A DNA stretch of 64,000 bases from Bradyrhizobium sp. ARR65 (GCF_000472385.1 NZ_AWZU01000039.1:1-64000); one strand, 5' to 3'. Positions 27,603-36,475 are shown, numbered from the stretch's first letter. Numbers and translations are program-made. Notes: generated by a model not told the origin, from the sequence alone.

Positions 27603-28899
27603 TGCCGTTGCAGTGGTGCGCTCCGTGAGAGTCCATCTTGCCCTCGGAATTCTGGGCGTGCTTGCGTTCATCGCCTGCGTCGGTGGCTGGGCCACCGCAA
27701 CCGAACTGGCCGGCGCGGTCGTTGCCAACGGCACCTTCGTGGTCGAATCTTATGTGAAAACGATCCAGCACCCGACCGGCGGCGTGGTCGGTGAGCTGCT
27801 CGTCCATGAAGGACAGCGGGTCAAGGCGGGTGGCGTTCTCATCCGTCTCGATGCAACGCAGGTCAAAGCCAACCTTGCAATCGTCACTAAGCGCCTCAAT
27901 GAACTGACCGCCCGCGAAGCCCGGCTCGAGGCCGAACGCGACGACAAGGACGCAATCACCTTTCCGCCGGCGCTCCTTGCGCATGTGAACGAACCGGAAG
28001 TCACGCGCGCGATGCAGGGTGAGCAACACCTGTTTCAGTCCCGACGTGACACACGGATCAGCAAGAAGGCGCAACTGGCTGAGCGCATCAAGGAGTACCA
28101 AAACCAGATCGCCGGACTCAAAGCCCAGCAGTTGGCGTTCGAGCAGGGCATCGAAGTTCGCCAGCGGGAGATCGTGAACCTGCGCGACCTTCTGGCGAAG
28201 GGGATTACGTCCGTCCAGCGACTGAACGAATTGGAGCGCGACAAAGCGACACTCGACGCCTATCGGGGGCAAGTCGTTGCCGGCCAAGCGCTGGCGGCCG
28301 GCGCCGTCGACGAAGCTCGGCTGCAGAGTCTTCAGATCGACCAAGACCTGAAGACGGAAGTCGCCAGCGATCTGCGCGACACGCAGGCCCAGATCGGTGA
28401 ATTCTCCGAACGCAAAATCGCCGCTGAGGATCAACTCCGCCGCATCGATATGATCGCGCCGCAAGATGGCGTGGTTCACAATCTCTCCGTCCATACCCTC
28501 GGCGCCGTCATCTCGCCCGGCGAGACGGCCATGGAAATCGTCCCGGATGAAGACAGCCTTGCGCTTGAGGCACATATCAACCCGCAAGACATTCACGATG
28601 TCCAGCTGGGCCAACCCGCCGTCCTGCGCTTGACCGCCTTCAATCTGCGCACGACACCGGAACTGAACGGCACCGTGAGGCGCGTCGGTGCGGACGTCAC
28701 GCAGGACCAACGCACAGGTGCTTCCTACTACGTCATTCGTATCACGATCGCGCCCGAGGAACTGGCGCGCCTGGGCCAGTTGAAACTCGTTCCGGGAATG
28801 CCCGCCGAGGCGCAGGTGCAGACAGGCGAGCGAACCGCGTTGTCCTATCTCATGAAGCCGCTCCGCGATCAGATCGCCCGAGCTTTCAGGGAAGATTAG
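27589..28899 (+). CDS. Type I secretion membrane-fusion protein (HasE/PrtE, HlyD family)
   Basis: This periplasmic adaptor joins the HasD-type exporter to an outer-membrane TolC. It has 436 residues: one membrane helix at about 16-38, a lipoyl/barrel-sandwich half (IQHPTGGVVGELLVHEGQ), a long coiled-coil hairpin at about 100-280, and the second half (RIDMIAPQDGVVHNLSVHT) with the closing GMPAEAQVQTGERT. The ATG at 27589 lies inside the end of the ATPase gene. No TolC-type gene follows, so a housekeeping TolC is probably used. Confidence 0.92.
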   Translation: MSNTDAVAVVRSVRVHLALGILGVLAFIACVGGWATATELAGAVVANGTFVVESYVKTIQHPTGGVVGELLVHEGQRVKAGGVLIRLDATQVKANLAIVTKRLNELTAREARLEAERDDKDAITFPPALLAHVNEPEVTRAMQGEQHLFQSRRDTRISKKAQLAERIKEYQNQIAGLKAQQLAFEQGIEVRQREIVNLRDLLAKGITSVQRLNELERDKATLDAYRGQVVAGQALAAGAVDEARLQSLQIDQDLKTEVASDLRDTQAQIGEFSERKIAAEDQLRRIDMIAPQDGVVHNLSVHTLGAVISPGETAMEIVPDEDSLALEAHINPQDIHDVQLGQPAVLRLTAFNLRTTPELNGTVRRVGADVTQDQRTGASYYVIRITIAPEELARLGQLKLVPGMPAEAQVQTGERTALSYLMKPLRDQIARAFRED

Positions 28900-28954
28900 G
28901 GCGGACAAGGGAGCCACGGATTTTCACCCAGAACAAAAGGGCAAGGAGCCAAGC

Positions 28955-29608
28955 ATGAATACGACGGCCATAGCATCTCGGGAGACCGACGAACCGCGGG
29001 GTCTGGCCAAGCGGTTGAAGGCCGCCACGCACAACCAGCATGATGCGCTCGACAAGCGCATCATGGGCCTCGATCCGTTCGGCAGTCGTGCGCGCTATGC
29101 GACATTCCTCAAGATTCAGCACGATTTTCACCAGGAGATCGATCCGCTCTACAACCATCCCGGTATCAGTACCTTCATCGCGGATCTCAGCGAACGGCGA
29201 CGCCTCGATCTGATCCGGCAGGACATCGTCGATACAGGTGGCACGCTGTCGGATATCCGGCATTCCGGCGACTTGATCGCCGTGCCGAATGCGGTTGGCT
29301 GGCTCTATGTCGCCGAGGGCTCGAAGCTCGGAGCGGCCTTCCTCCTAAAGGGGGCGGAAAAACTGCGCCTGTCGGAAAGCTTCGGTGCCCGCCATCTCGC
29401 CGCTCACATCGATGGGCGGGGCATTCATTGGCGCCGCTTTACGGCGGCCATCGATGCGATACCGTTCACGGCAGCCGACGATGCGCGCGCCATCGAGGGA
29501 GCCAGGCAGGCATTCGCCCGCGTGCGCTTCCTGGTCGAGAAGCATTTCGGAACGATCAACCACAATGAGCGTGTTGCGAAAGTTAGCCCCCCGCCAACGG
29601 CTCAATGA
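28955..29608 (+). CDS. Biliverdin-producing haem oxygenase
   Basis: This enzyme opens the haem ring to release iron, biliverdin and CO in the cytoplasm. The 217-residue protein has the family's N-terminal LKAATHNQHDALD, where H29 (or H26) is the likely proximal haem ligand, and the distal-helix region AVGWLYVAEGSKLGAAFL. It follows the exporter genes by 55 bases and completes the uptake route by handling imported haem. It belongs to the bacterial BphO/HemO-like group, not to the IsdG type. Confidence 0.87.
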   Translation: MNTTAIASRETDEPRGLAKRLKAATHNQHDALDKRIMGLDPFGSRARYATFLKIQHDFHQEIDPLYNHPGISTFIADLSERRRLDLIRQDIVDTGGTLSDIRHSGDLIAVPNAVGWLYVAEGSKLGAAFLLKGAEKLRLSESFGARHLAAHIDGRGIHWRRFTAAIDAIPFTAADDARAIEGARQAFARVRFLVEKHFGTINHNERVAKVSPPPTAQ

Positions 29609-29692
29609 CAGCCATCCGACCATTCGGTCCCAGTCATAGCGCAGAGGTTGCATCGAACTTGATGCGTTCCCGTTTCATCATTGGAGATCCCC

Positions 29693-30079
29693 ATGAGTGC
29701 CGTCGCGTCGCACATCCAACATACGTTGCTGGGTTGGACGAAACTGCTGTTGAGAAGCAAACCCGTCTTTTGCGATGAAACGACATTGTTCACAGACGAC
29801 CAGCTCAGATTCCTCGCCAGCCGCGGCGTCATCTATCTGACCGTGCAACCGAGTGGTGAATTTAGCACCATCATCGCACAAGACGCAGCAACAGCAGCTA
29901 ATATCGCGTTCTGGCGTAATGCTCAGGAGAGAGTCCTCGGCCAAATGGGCTTCGGCTTTCTGCGTCATCTCAGAGACCCATCCCTGCAATGGGGGCCGAT
30001 GCGTGATCCCGAAGTCGTTGGGGAGATCGCCTCGACAAATTCTAAAGCGCTGTACGCCTCAGATGAAGCGCCCTCGTGA
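29693..30079 (+). CDS. Unrecognised 128-residue protein in the haem operon
   Basis: I do not recognise the family. The ATG at 29693 has a GGAG ribosome site seven bases upstream, so it is probably a real gene. The protein is soluble, with no signal peptide or membrane helix, and contains TDDQLRFLASRGVIYLTVQP followed by an aromatic/Arg-rich part (FGFLRHLRDPSLQWGPMRDP). It lies 84 bases after haem oxygenase on the same strand. A role in haem handling is suggested only by position. Confidence 0.6.
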   Translation: MSAVASHIQHTLLGWTKLLLRSKPVFCDETTLFTDDQLRFLASRGVIYLTVQPSGEFSTIIAQDAATAANIAFWRNAQERVLGQMGFGFLRHLRDPSLQWGPMRDPEVVGEIASTNSKALYASDEAPS

Positions 30080-30700
30080 TAGCGTGCGAGTGATGGTGCG
30101 CCAGGTCGAACGCAGCGCTTGGTTCGCCATGCGTTGGGTTGCGCGCCGACGTGTGCAAGGAAGGGCTGTAACGCGGCGGACTCGCCAATCCGGGATCGCC
30201 ATCCGCGTTTTCGCAGCTCGTGCCTGCAGGCTGAAACGAGGGCTGCCGATCAGCGATGAAAGTCAGGACAACGAAAGCGTATGCGGCGAACGTTTGTTAT
30301 CCTATTGATCAGAGCGGAGCACGGCCGGCGCAGCGTTCCGCTTTAGCTGTGCTAACTGATACAATTCTGCGTGGAGCTATTCGGCTGCACATGCATCCGG
30401 AGGTAGGTTGCGGACATGCCATCGCCGATCAAATAAGGTTCGGAGAGCGCGAAAATCGATTTCACAGCGGACTCGGCGTTCATGATGTTCTTGCGCGCCG
30501 TATGGATCGCTTCACGATCAGCGGCCCGATGGGAGGATCGCTCGCTGAAGGCATTGCCTACTCCAACGGCGGGATTATCCGCCCTCCGCGGCGCAGAAAC
30601 AGTCCGATACCTGCCGATGGTCATCATCCGTCCCGTGGACGTCGACCTCGATAGATATCGTCACCGATGCGACGGCCCTTAGAAAGAAGGACCCTACGTC
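30080..30700. other. Gap between the haem operon and exbB
   Basis: Frames of 60-150 codons occur on both strands but shadow one another and carry no known domain. The promoter for exbB-exbD-tonB should lie in the right part. I looked for a small HemP-like gene here and saw none. Confidence 0.4.
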
Positions 30701-31861
30701 ATGCTTTGCATCTTCCTCGTTGAACGGAGCAATCCACACCGCATTTGCGTAAGCCGCCCACGATCAAATATCATCAGCGCGCTCGCCACGCTTGCGGTCC
30801 TCACACAGCCGAGCGGCGCGCAGGAGGGTACAGGCGCCAGGTCAACACCGACGACGGTCAATCAAAGTGAGGTGAGAACTGAGACGGCGCCGCCGGCGCA
30901 GGCTTTCACGCAAACAGGGAAAGAGAGCGCTGCGGCTCCGACGGTGCAAGCGCCAACCGCGACAGTTCATGCATCAACACAAGTGTTGCCTGCTGAAACC
31001 CCCGGCGTCAGCACAGGACACTCTACGGCGGGTCGATCGCAGCAAGCGGCCAGCGGCGATGTGAAGGCGGTGCCGACGTTTCTTGACGAGCCCGCAGAAG
31101 CCCTGCGACAGATGTTGACGCCAACACGGCGCGCCGACCTACCACATGATCTATCGCTTTGGGGCATGTTCTTAGGAGCCGATACGATCGTCAAGAGCGT
31201 CATGATCAGTCTTGCCTTCGCATCACTTGTGACCTGGACAATCTGGCTAGCCAAATTCGTCGAACTCACCTGCGCGCGGGCGCGCACCAAACGCACGATC
31301 GAGATCGTTCGCACATCAAAGACGCTAGACCAAGCCGTCGCCGCGACAATGGGGCGCGGCGGCCCCGCCGCGTTGATGCTGCGCGTCGCCCAAGAGGAAG
31401 TACAATTCTCCGATGCTGCCATTGCCTGCGCGGGTGGTGCCGGGCTGAAAGAACGTGTCACTTCCGGTCTCGATCGCATCGAGGCATTCTTCAGCCGTCG
31501 CATGTCAGGAGGTACCGGTGCGGTTGCTACGATAGGCGCGACAGCGCCCTTCGTTGGCCTGTTCGGAACCGTCTGGGGAATCATGAACGCCTTTATCGGT
31601 ATCTCCCAGGCCCAGACTACGAGCCTTGCCGTCGTCGCGCCTAGCATCGCTGAGGCATTGCTCACCACGGCAGCAGGTCTGGTTGCCGCGATCCCGGCCG
31701 TCATCATCTATAATGTATTCGCCAGATCCATCTCCGGCTATCGCCATCTCTTGAGGGATGCCGCGACCTGCGTCGAGCGCCTGGTCAGCCGCGACCTCGA
31801 TTTCCGCTTTGTGCCGTCGGACGCGGGAAGGCACGCCGCACCCGCGATAGCCGCGGAGTGA
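30701..31861 (+). CDS. exbB: TonB-system energiser ExbB
   Basis: ExbB forms the proton channel with ExbD that energises TonB. The 386-residue protein has a signal-like N-terminus ending near PSGAQ, a Pro/Thr/Ala-rich periplasmic extension to about residue 150 (typical of rhizobial ExbB), and then three membrane helices. Family blocks include VTWTIWLAKFVEL, ATIGATAPFVGLFGTVWGIM and EALLTTAAGLVAAIPAVI. An AAGGA site precedes the ATG. The gene is coupled to exbD and tonB. Confidence 0.94.
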   Translation: MLCIFLVERSNPHRICVSRPRSNIISALATLAVLTQPSGAQEGTGARSTPTTVNQSEVRTETAPPAQAFTQTGKESAAAPTVQAPTATVHASTQVLPAETPGVSTGHSTAGRSQQAASGDVKAVPTFLDEPAEALRQMLTPTRRADLPHDLSLWGMFLGADTIVKSVMISLAFASLVTWTIWLAKFVELTCARARTKRTIEIVRTSKTLDQAVAATMGRGGPAALMLRVAQEEVQFSDAAIACAGGAGLKERVTSGLDRIEAFFSRRMSGGTGAVATIGATAPFVGLFGTVWGIMNAFIGISQAQTTSLAVVAPSIAEALLTTAAGLVAAIPAVIIYNVFARSISGYRHLLRDAATCVERLVSRDLDFRFVPSDAGRHAAPAIAAE

Positions 31862-31866
31862 TCGCC

Positions 31867-32379
31867 ATGGTTCGCGGAATGCGCCAGGGCCCTGACATCG
31901 ATCTCGATGTCAATCATGAGATTAACGTCACGCCGTTCATTGATGTGATGCTGGTTCTACGCATCATCTTCATGGTCGCGGCACCTCTCGCAACCCTCGA
32001 CATCCATGTCGATTTGCTTGCCTCGACGGCACAGCCAATCGCGCGCCCCGACAAGCCGCTTTACCTGACTCTGAAACGCGATCGGACGCTGAGCCTCGGC
32101 GAGACGCCCGTCACGGAGGAAGGCTTACAGCTGGCCATCGACGCAGTTAGCAAGCGCGACAAGGAGACGCGTGTCTTTGTGCGCGCAGATGAAACCGTCG
32201 AGTACGAAAGCCTCATGGCTGTGATGAATCGACTGCGCGATGGCGGTTATCTCCACATCGCTCTCGTTGCTCTCGAAACTGTGCCACAGCCGCTTTCGAC
32301 ACAAGAGAGTAGTGCCAGCGATAACCAAGGGGCGTCCGCAACTGACCAGATGACTTCGCCGCGGATTACCCGCCAATGA
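31867..32379 (+). CDS. exbD: TonB-system protein ExbD, with an Arg in its membrane helix
   Basis: ExbD has one membrane helix containing the proton-carrying Asp and a periplasmic domain that contacts TonB. The 170-residue protein shows INVTPFIDVMLVL with D26 intact. The next residue is R32, where the family has Leu (usually DVMLVLLIIFMVAAP). The codon is CGC, one base from CTC. A charge in the middle of this helix could impair the channel or be a sequencing error. The ATG at 31867 has GGAG nine bases upstream; a GTG at 31858 overlapping the exbB stop is an alternative. It overlaps tonB by four bases. Confidence 0.92.
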   Translation: MVRGMRQGPDIDLDVNHEINVTPFIDVMLVLRIIFMVAAPLATLDIHVDLLASTAQPIARPDKPLYLTLKRDRTLSLGETPVTEEGLQLAIDAVSKRDKETRVFVRADETVEYESLMAVMNRLRDGGYLHIALVALETVPQPLSTQESSASDNQGASATDQMTSPRITRQ

Positions 32380-33239
32380 CCGGCTGGGTCCACACCATAA
32401 GCCGGTCACGCCGCCTTCTGGAAGCAGCACTCTGGGGCGCAGCCGGGCTCGTCGCTTTTATCGCGCACGCAGGAGCCTTGATTTGGGCCACGAGTGAGCC
32501 GCCCGTCACAATCGCCGATCCGGCTCCACCACCGGCTATCATGATAGAGATGGCAGCGGAGCCACAAGCCGTTAATACCGACATGAACCAGATCGTTGAT
32601 CGGACAAAAGACGTCACGGAAGCCGTCAGCGAGGCAATGCAACGCGTTCAGGAAAAAGTGGACCCGGTAGGGCAGACGATGGAGCTTCCGCCTGACCAGG
32701 AGACCGTCGAGCCACCAGCCGAAGTGACGCTACCAATCGAGCAGGTAACCACGGTCAAACTCGCCAGGATCGAACTGCCTCTCCGGGCTACCAAATCCCA
32801 ACCGCAGAAGAGGACAGCCGAAAAGAAGCAGCCTAAGAAGCAGAAGCGGCAGGAGCAGCAGCAGGCGTCGGAAACATCCTTCGCCGCGAGTGCACAGATA
32901 GAGCAGTCTGAGCGTAATGCTGCGCGCCAGACTGTCGCAAGCTTCGGTTTCGGATCGGCTTCGCCCGCCGAGTGGCAATCCCGGCTCATGGCTCACCTGG
33001 AACGGCGCAAGCGCTATCCTCCCGCTGCACGCGAGAAAGGAGAGACGGGTATCGTCTTCGTGCGTTTTCGCATCGATGACGCGGGAAACGTCCTGTCCGT
33101 CGCCCTTGCGCGATCATCCGGATTTTCGGAGCTCGACGGCGAAGTGCTGTCCCTTGTCCAGCGCGCATCCCCCGTTCCGGCACCGCCGCCCGGCGCCAAC
33201 AAGTTAATTACCGCGCCGGTGCGGTTTAGCTCGAGGTAA
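32376..33239 (+). CDS. tonB: Energy-transducing protein TonB
   Basis: TonB links the ExbB-ExbD motor to outer-membrane receptors. The 287-residue protein has one N-terminal membrane anchor (about 17-38), a Pro/Glu-Lys-rich spacer (about 45-180, including EKKQPKKQKRQEQQ), and a C-terminal TonB domain from about residue 205. That domain holds WQSRLMAHLERRKRYPPAAR, GIVFVRFRIDDAGNVLSVAL and a final APVRF. It is probably dedicated to the haem receptor upstream. Its last codons are part of a 30-base tandem duplication. Confidence 0.93.
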   Translation: MTGWVHTISRSRRLLEAALWGAAGLVAFIAHAGALIWATSEPPVTIADPAPPPAIMIEMAAEPQAVNTDMNQIVDRTKDVTEAVSEAMQRVQEKVDPVGQTMELPPDQETVEPPAEVTLPIEQVTTVKLARIELPLRATKSQPQKRTAEKKQPKKQKRQEQQQASETSFAASAQIEQSERNAARQTVASFGFGSASPAEWQSRLMAHLERRKRYPPAAREKGETGIVFVRFRIDDAGNVLSVALARSSGFSELDGEVLSLVQRASPVPAPPPGANKLITAPVRFSSR

Positions 33240-33271
33240 GACGCGCCGGTGCGGTTTAGCTCGAGGTAAGA
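33212..33271. repeat. 30-bp perfect tandem duplication at the tonB 3' end
   Basis: Units at 33212-33241 and 33242-33271 are identical (beginning CGCGCCGGTGCGG). The first unit encodes the last TonB codons and stop. The second lies just past the stop, so the protein is unchanged. It looks like a recent slippage or repair event. Confidence 0.95.
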
Positions 33272-33445
33272 GATGGCTCAGCATCCGAGCAAATGCATTC
33301 CTGTCTCCGGCTCCGAGAGAGTGTCCGTTCACGGAGATCGCCGTGCTTGCCAATGTCTTCCTGGCAGGGTTGAGAGCCGGCCTAACCAAGACAGCCGCCG
33401 TCCGCACCTCGATTGCAGATGCTCGTCGAGCCAAGTGCTCCACGA

Positions 33446-34183
33446 TCAATCGAGACCGGGCTTTCCGGGTGCCCAATAAGCCTTGGCAACGATGCGCGTA
33501 GCGGGGACAGCCCGACGTTTCAGCGCCAGCCGGAGCCGCTGAATCGTGGAGGCCTTCCCGGTCAGCACGAAGGTCGTGCCCGCGGCGACAAGCGCAGGGA
33601 GCGTCGCCTCCATCTCCTTGAGGTGCGCGTCGCCCTCTGTCCTTCCGAACAGCACGGCATGATCAAGTCCGAGATGCGCCGTAACGCGACGGCTGGCCTC
33701 GACATCATCAACCTCGAACCAACACACCACTGCTCGGGCCCGATCCTGGTGTAGGAGCGCGTGCGCCAGCCCGATGGAGGTCTCATCACCAAGGATGGCA
33801 AGCGGGCCTGTCACGCCACTCACATCCACCGAGCGGCGCGGCCCGAAGACGTAGCATCCGGTGCCGGGTTTGAGGCCGCGAACCCATGCGCTTCCCGGTC
33901 CGTCGCCGTGAGCATAGCCTAGGATGCGGGTGCGGCTGGCAACTGCCTGCCATTCTATCGGCGTGTATGTTCGCGCGACGAACGCTGAGCCCATCGCTAT
34001 CTGGACCTTGTGGCCGGGTATCCAAGCGCAGGCCTCGAGCGCTGGGCCTTCCAGCGTGATCAGCCGAAACCGCTCGGCAATCGTCTCACATGCGGCGACG
34101 GTCGCATGTTTCATGAACATGCGCACCAAGGCCCTGCTCAACCTTCCCGGTGCGTTCGGCGCAGCTGATGCGGACATATCCAT
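33446..34183 (-). CDS. Siderophore-interacting protein (FAD/NAD(P)H ferric reductase family)
   Basis: This 245-residue member of the ViuB/SIP family reduces ferric chelates in the cytoplasm. The FAD-binding motif ARTYTPIEW lies near residue 70, preceded by the WIPGHKVQIAMG strand. The C-terminal NAD(P)H-binding SIP domain includes LAILGDETSIGLAHALL and ends KAYWAPGKPGLD. It is convergent with tonB, and its start is six bases from the end of the frameshifted methyltransferase gene, so they may form one operon. An iron role fits the neighbouring haem block. Confidence 0.88.
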   Translation of the reverse strand: MDMSASAAPNAPGRLSRALVRMFMKHATVAACETIAERFRLITLEGPALEACAWIPGHKVQIAMGSAFVARTYTPIEWQAVASRTRILGYAHGDGPGSAWVRGLKPGTGCYVFGPRRSVDVSGVTGPLAILGDETSIGLAHALLHQDRARAVVCWFEVDDVEASRRVTAHLGLDHAVLFGRTEGDAHLKEMEATLPALVAAGTTFVLTGKASTIQRLRLALKRRAVPATRIVAKAYWAPGKPGLD

Positions 34184-34189
34184 CGAGCA

Positions 34190-34916
34190 TCACCGGGCGA
34201 CGATGGTGAATTCGTTGCCGCGAGCTTGGTCGAGCGGGAGCGGTTGCGAGACATATCGGTTCGCGGGATTGCGGACATAGTCTAGATATCCCGGCTCGAA
34301 GGCGTTCTCCCCAAGCACCACTGCTCCAGGCTGCAGCCGAGGTTCGATCAGCTTGAGGATCGGCAGGTAAAGGGCGAAAGCGCCATCGAGCAGCAGCAAA
34401 TCGACTTCGCCGCCAACATCTTTGAGTGTCTCAAGCGCGTCGCCCTCGCGGATAATCTACCAGATCGGCAAGGCCCGCGGCGTCGAGGTTTGCGCGCGCC
34501 CGCGCCACCTTGGTAGGCTCAAGCTCGGAGCCGATGAGATGCCCGCCTCCGTTGTCGCGGAGCGCGGTGGCCAGATAGATCGTCGAGATTCCCATCGATG
34601 TGCCGAATTCGACGATCCGGGTCGCTTTGCAGGCGCGCGCGATCATATAGAGGAAGCGGCCATAGGCCTGCGAGACGTTGAGGAAATTGTCGGCGTAGCC
34701 GCGATAGATCGCCCGATAATCCATCCGTTCCTCGGCGATCATCTCCGCGGCGGCTTGCTCCAGTGTCGCGCCGGAGGCCTCGATGTCTGCCATGATCGCA
34801 CCGAGACGCTCCCGATCCGCCGCTTCAGCGTCCTGATGCAGCTTGTTCAGGATTTGGCCGACAGGCCCGCTACTCAATGTATTCACGATGCTTCCTTTTC
34901 CGATCAACGCCGCCAT
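34190..34916 (-). pseudogene. SAM-dependent O-methyltransferase, frameshifted
   Basis: Two adjoining frames make one methyltransferase of the class I O-methyltransferase type. The first (34916 to 34431) holds the SAM-binding block TRIVEFGTSMGISTIYLATA and GSELEPTKVARARANL. It runs out of frame near 34450, where an extra T follows the LVD codons. The second frame continues the family sequence (REGDALETLKDVGG, then DLLLLDGAF) to the proper end at 34190. A single-base indel accounts for the break, so this is either a recent pseudogene or a sequencing error. It lies upstream of the siderophore-interacting protein gene. The substrate is unknown. Confidence 0.8.
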
Positions 34917-35034
34917 GGCGGTCTCGACTGGTCCATAACGATCGGATATGGAAAATCAGCGCTGGCGTCATTACGAAGTCTGGACAGAATGTTATCCAAT
35001 CTTGCCAAGCGACATTCGCGTCTTAAGGCGGCCC

Positions 35035-35847
35035 ATGCCGATCCTGAATGAGCTTTCTGAACCAACAGACTGGGTCGATCCGGACGGCGTGCCCCGGCCG
35101 GTCGTGACCTATGGTTTCGTAACGACCGATTTCGATGGGATCGAGCTGGACCTCCACCGCCACGCGAAAGGCCAAATCATTCTGGTGCAGCGCGGCGCGC
35201 TCAGTTGCGAGGTGGAAGGTGGGCTGTGGATCGTGCCGCCCCGCAGTGCCATCTGGATTCCCGGCGGGGCGCTGCATACCGTCAAGGCGACCGGCGCACT
35301 TGAGGGCTATAACGCTTTCGTCGACCCAGATGTCGGCCAAGGCCTGCCGGAGATCTGCTGCGCGCTCTCGGTGACACCGCTCCTGCGCGAGCTTCTGATG
35401 CGCGTGGCAAACCTGCCACTCTTCTACGAGGAAGGCGGCGCAAACTCGCGACTGGTGGCGGTGCTTCTCGACGAATTCGCGGCGGCACAGGTCGAGGATC
35501 TTCATCTGCCGATGCCGACCGATGCCCGCCTGCGCAGAGTCGTCGACCTGATGATGGCCTCGCCGGCGGAGCGGAGACCGCTGGACGTCTGGGCGAAGCG
35601 GGCCGGCATGAGCGAGCGGACCTTGGCGCGACTGATAAGCCGGGAGACAGGCATGAGCTTCGGCCGCTGGCGCCAGCAGCTCGGCGTCATGCTTGCCGTG
35701 AAGTGGTTGGCCGGCGGTGCTTCGATCCAGCAGGTCGCTGCCGGCCTCGGCTACGAGAGTGTGCCCAGCTTCGTGACCATGTTTCGGAAAGCGCTTGGCA
35801 CCTCGCCAGGCCGCTACATGGCGGAACGACATTCCGGCCGATTATGA
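35035..35847 (+). CDS. AraC-family regulator with cupin sensor domain
   Basis: This 270-residue regulator has an N-terminal cupin-like arm (about 25-100, HRHAKGQIILVQRGALSCEV, then PPRSAIWIPGGALHTV) and a C-terminal double helix-turn-helix AraC domain (about 170-265, with SERTLARLISRETGMSFGRW and GYESVPSFVTMFRKALGTSP). The frame extends upstream to 34948, but the ATG at 35035 fits the family start better. It diverges from the methyltransferase/siderophore-interacting pair and is a candidate regulator of it. Confidence 0.85.
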   Translation: MPILNELSEPTDWVDPDGVPRPVVTYGFVTTDFDGIELDLHRHAKGQIILVQRGALSCEVEGGLWIVPPRSAIWIPGGALHTVKATGALEGYNAFVDPDVGQGLPEICCALSVTPLLRELLMRVANLPLFYEEGGANSRLVAVLLDEFAAAQVEDLHLPMPTDARLRRVVDLMMASPAERRPLDVWAKRAGMSERTLARLISRETGMSFGRWRQQLGVMLAVKWLAGGASIQQVAAGLGYESVPSFVTMFRKALGTSPGRYMAERHSGRL

Positions 35848-35923
35848 GATTTCAGGATAAAAAAGGCGCCTCCCTGCCATTACCTGAGCAAAGCCGACTC
35901 GTAGCTTCCCGGAGCTTGGATAT

Positions 35924-36475
35924 GTGGATTTCAGCGTCGCCATTTTAAGGCGTGGGCGGCTCAGCGATCCGCTCAGCACGGGAGCCAAGCAACTCACCGT
36001 AAGCGAGACTAACTTCGATCCGACAAGGGACAATTTCCACAAGCATCCTGGTCAAGAAGTGGCGGTGCTCTTCGTTGCCGGACAGGTCGAGCAAAGGATC
36101 GATCGCGAGAAGCGTATCCTCAATCCTGGTGACTCCGCCGGCGTTCCGGCTGACGTTGTGCACGCCTCGTTCAATTCCGGTGACCAGCCCGTTAAGATCA
36201 TCGCAATCCTCGGACCCTGCGTCGGGCCTAACGGGTACGAGGTGATCTACGTCGCCAACGATGCTCAGTGGAAGACGCTACGGAAAGTGAAGAATTGCAA
36301 TAGGAGAAATTGCAATTCTACGATCCGCACTCAAGCTTTCTTCAGCTTCGATACTGAGTCCGATCCTCAGAGGGGAGGCATTTCTGCCGGAAACGCGCTG
36401 CGCGTCGATTTTCCGCCAGTCGTCCGCTTAGCTCAGACACTCTGGACATGCCCGCCCACGCAGAAACCGCCGTGA
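35924..36475 (+). CDS. Cupin-domain protein with an aberrant C-terminal extension
   Basis: Residues about 20-115 form a single cupin barrel (FHKHPGQEVAVLFVAGQVEQ, then NPGDSAGVPADVVHASFN). Small cupins of this type have unassigned, often binding or isomerase, roles. The only usable start is a GTG at 35924 with a poor ribosome site. After about residue 122 (TLRKVKN) the frame runs through a perfect 11-bp inverted repeat and continues for 60 unrelated residues, suggesting loss of the original stop by an insertion or indel. The gene may be damaged at both ends. Confidence 0.6.
   Translation: MDFSVAILRRGRLSDPLSTGAKQLTVSETNFDPTRDNFHKHPGQEVAVLFVAGQVEQRIDREKRILNPGDSAGVPADVVHASFNSGDQPVKIIAILGPCVGPNGYEVIYVANDAQWKTLRKVKNCNRRNCNSTIRTQAFFSFDTESDPQRGGISAGNALRVDFPPVVRLAQTLWTCPPTQKPP
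36291..36319. repeat. Perfect 11-bp inverted repeat in the cupin gene tail
   Basis: AGAATTGCAAT and ATTGCAATTCT flank a 7-base loop. The AT-rich arms differ from the GC-rich surroundings. No T-run follows. It coincides with the point where the cupin protein stops resembling its family. Confidence 0.8.

Noticed and set aside
27592..28917. 441-codon minus-strand frame
   Set aside because: Antisense shadow of the HlyD/HasE-type gene.
30256..30654. 132-codon plus-strand frame before exbB
   Set aside because: No ribosome site or recognisable domain; overlaps equally long frames on the other strand.
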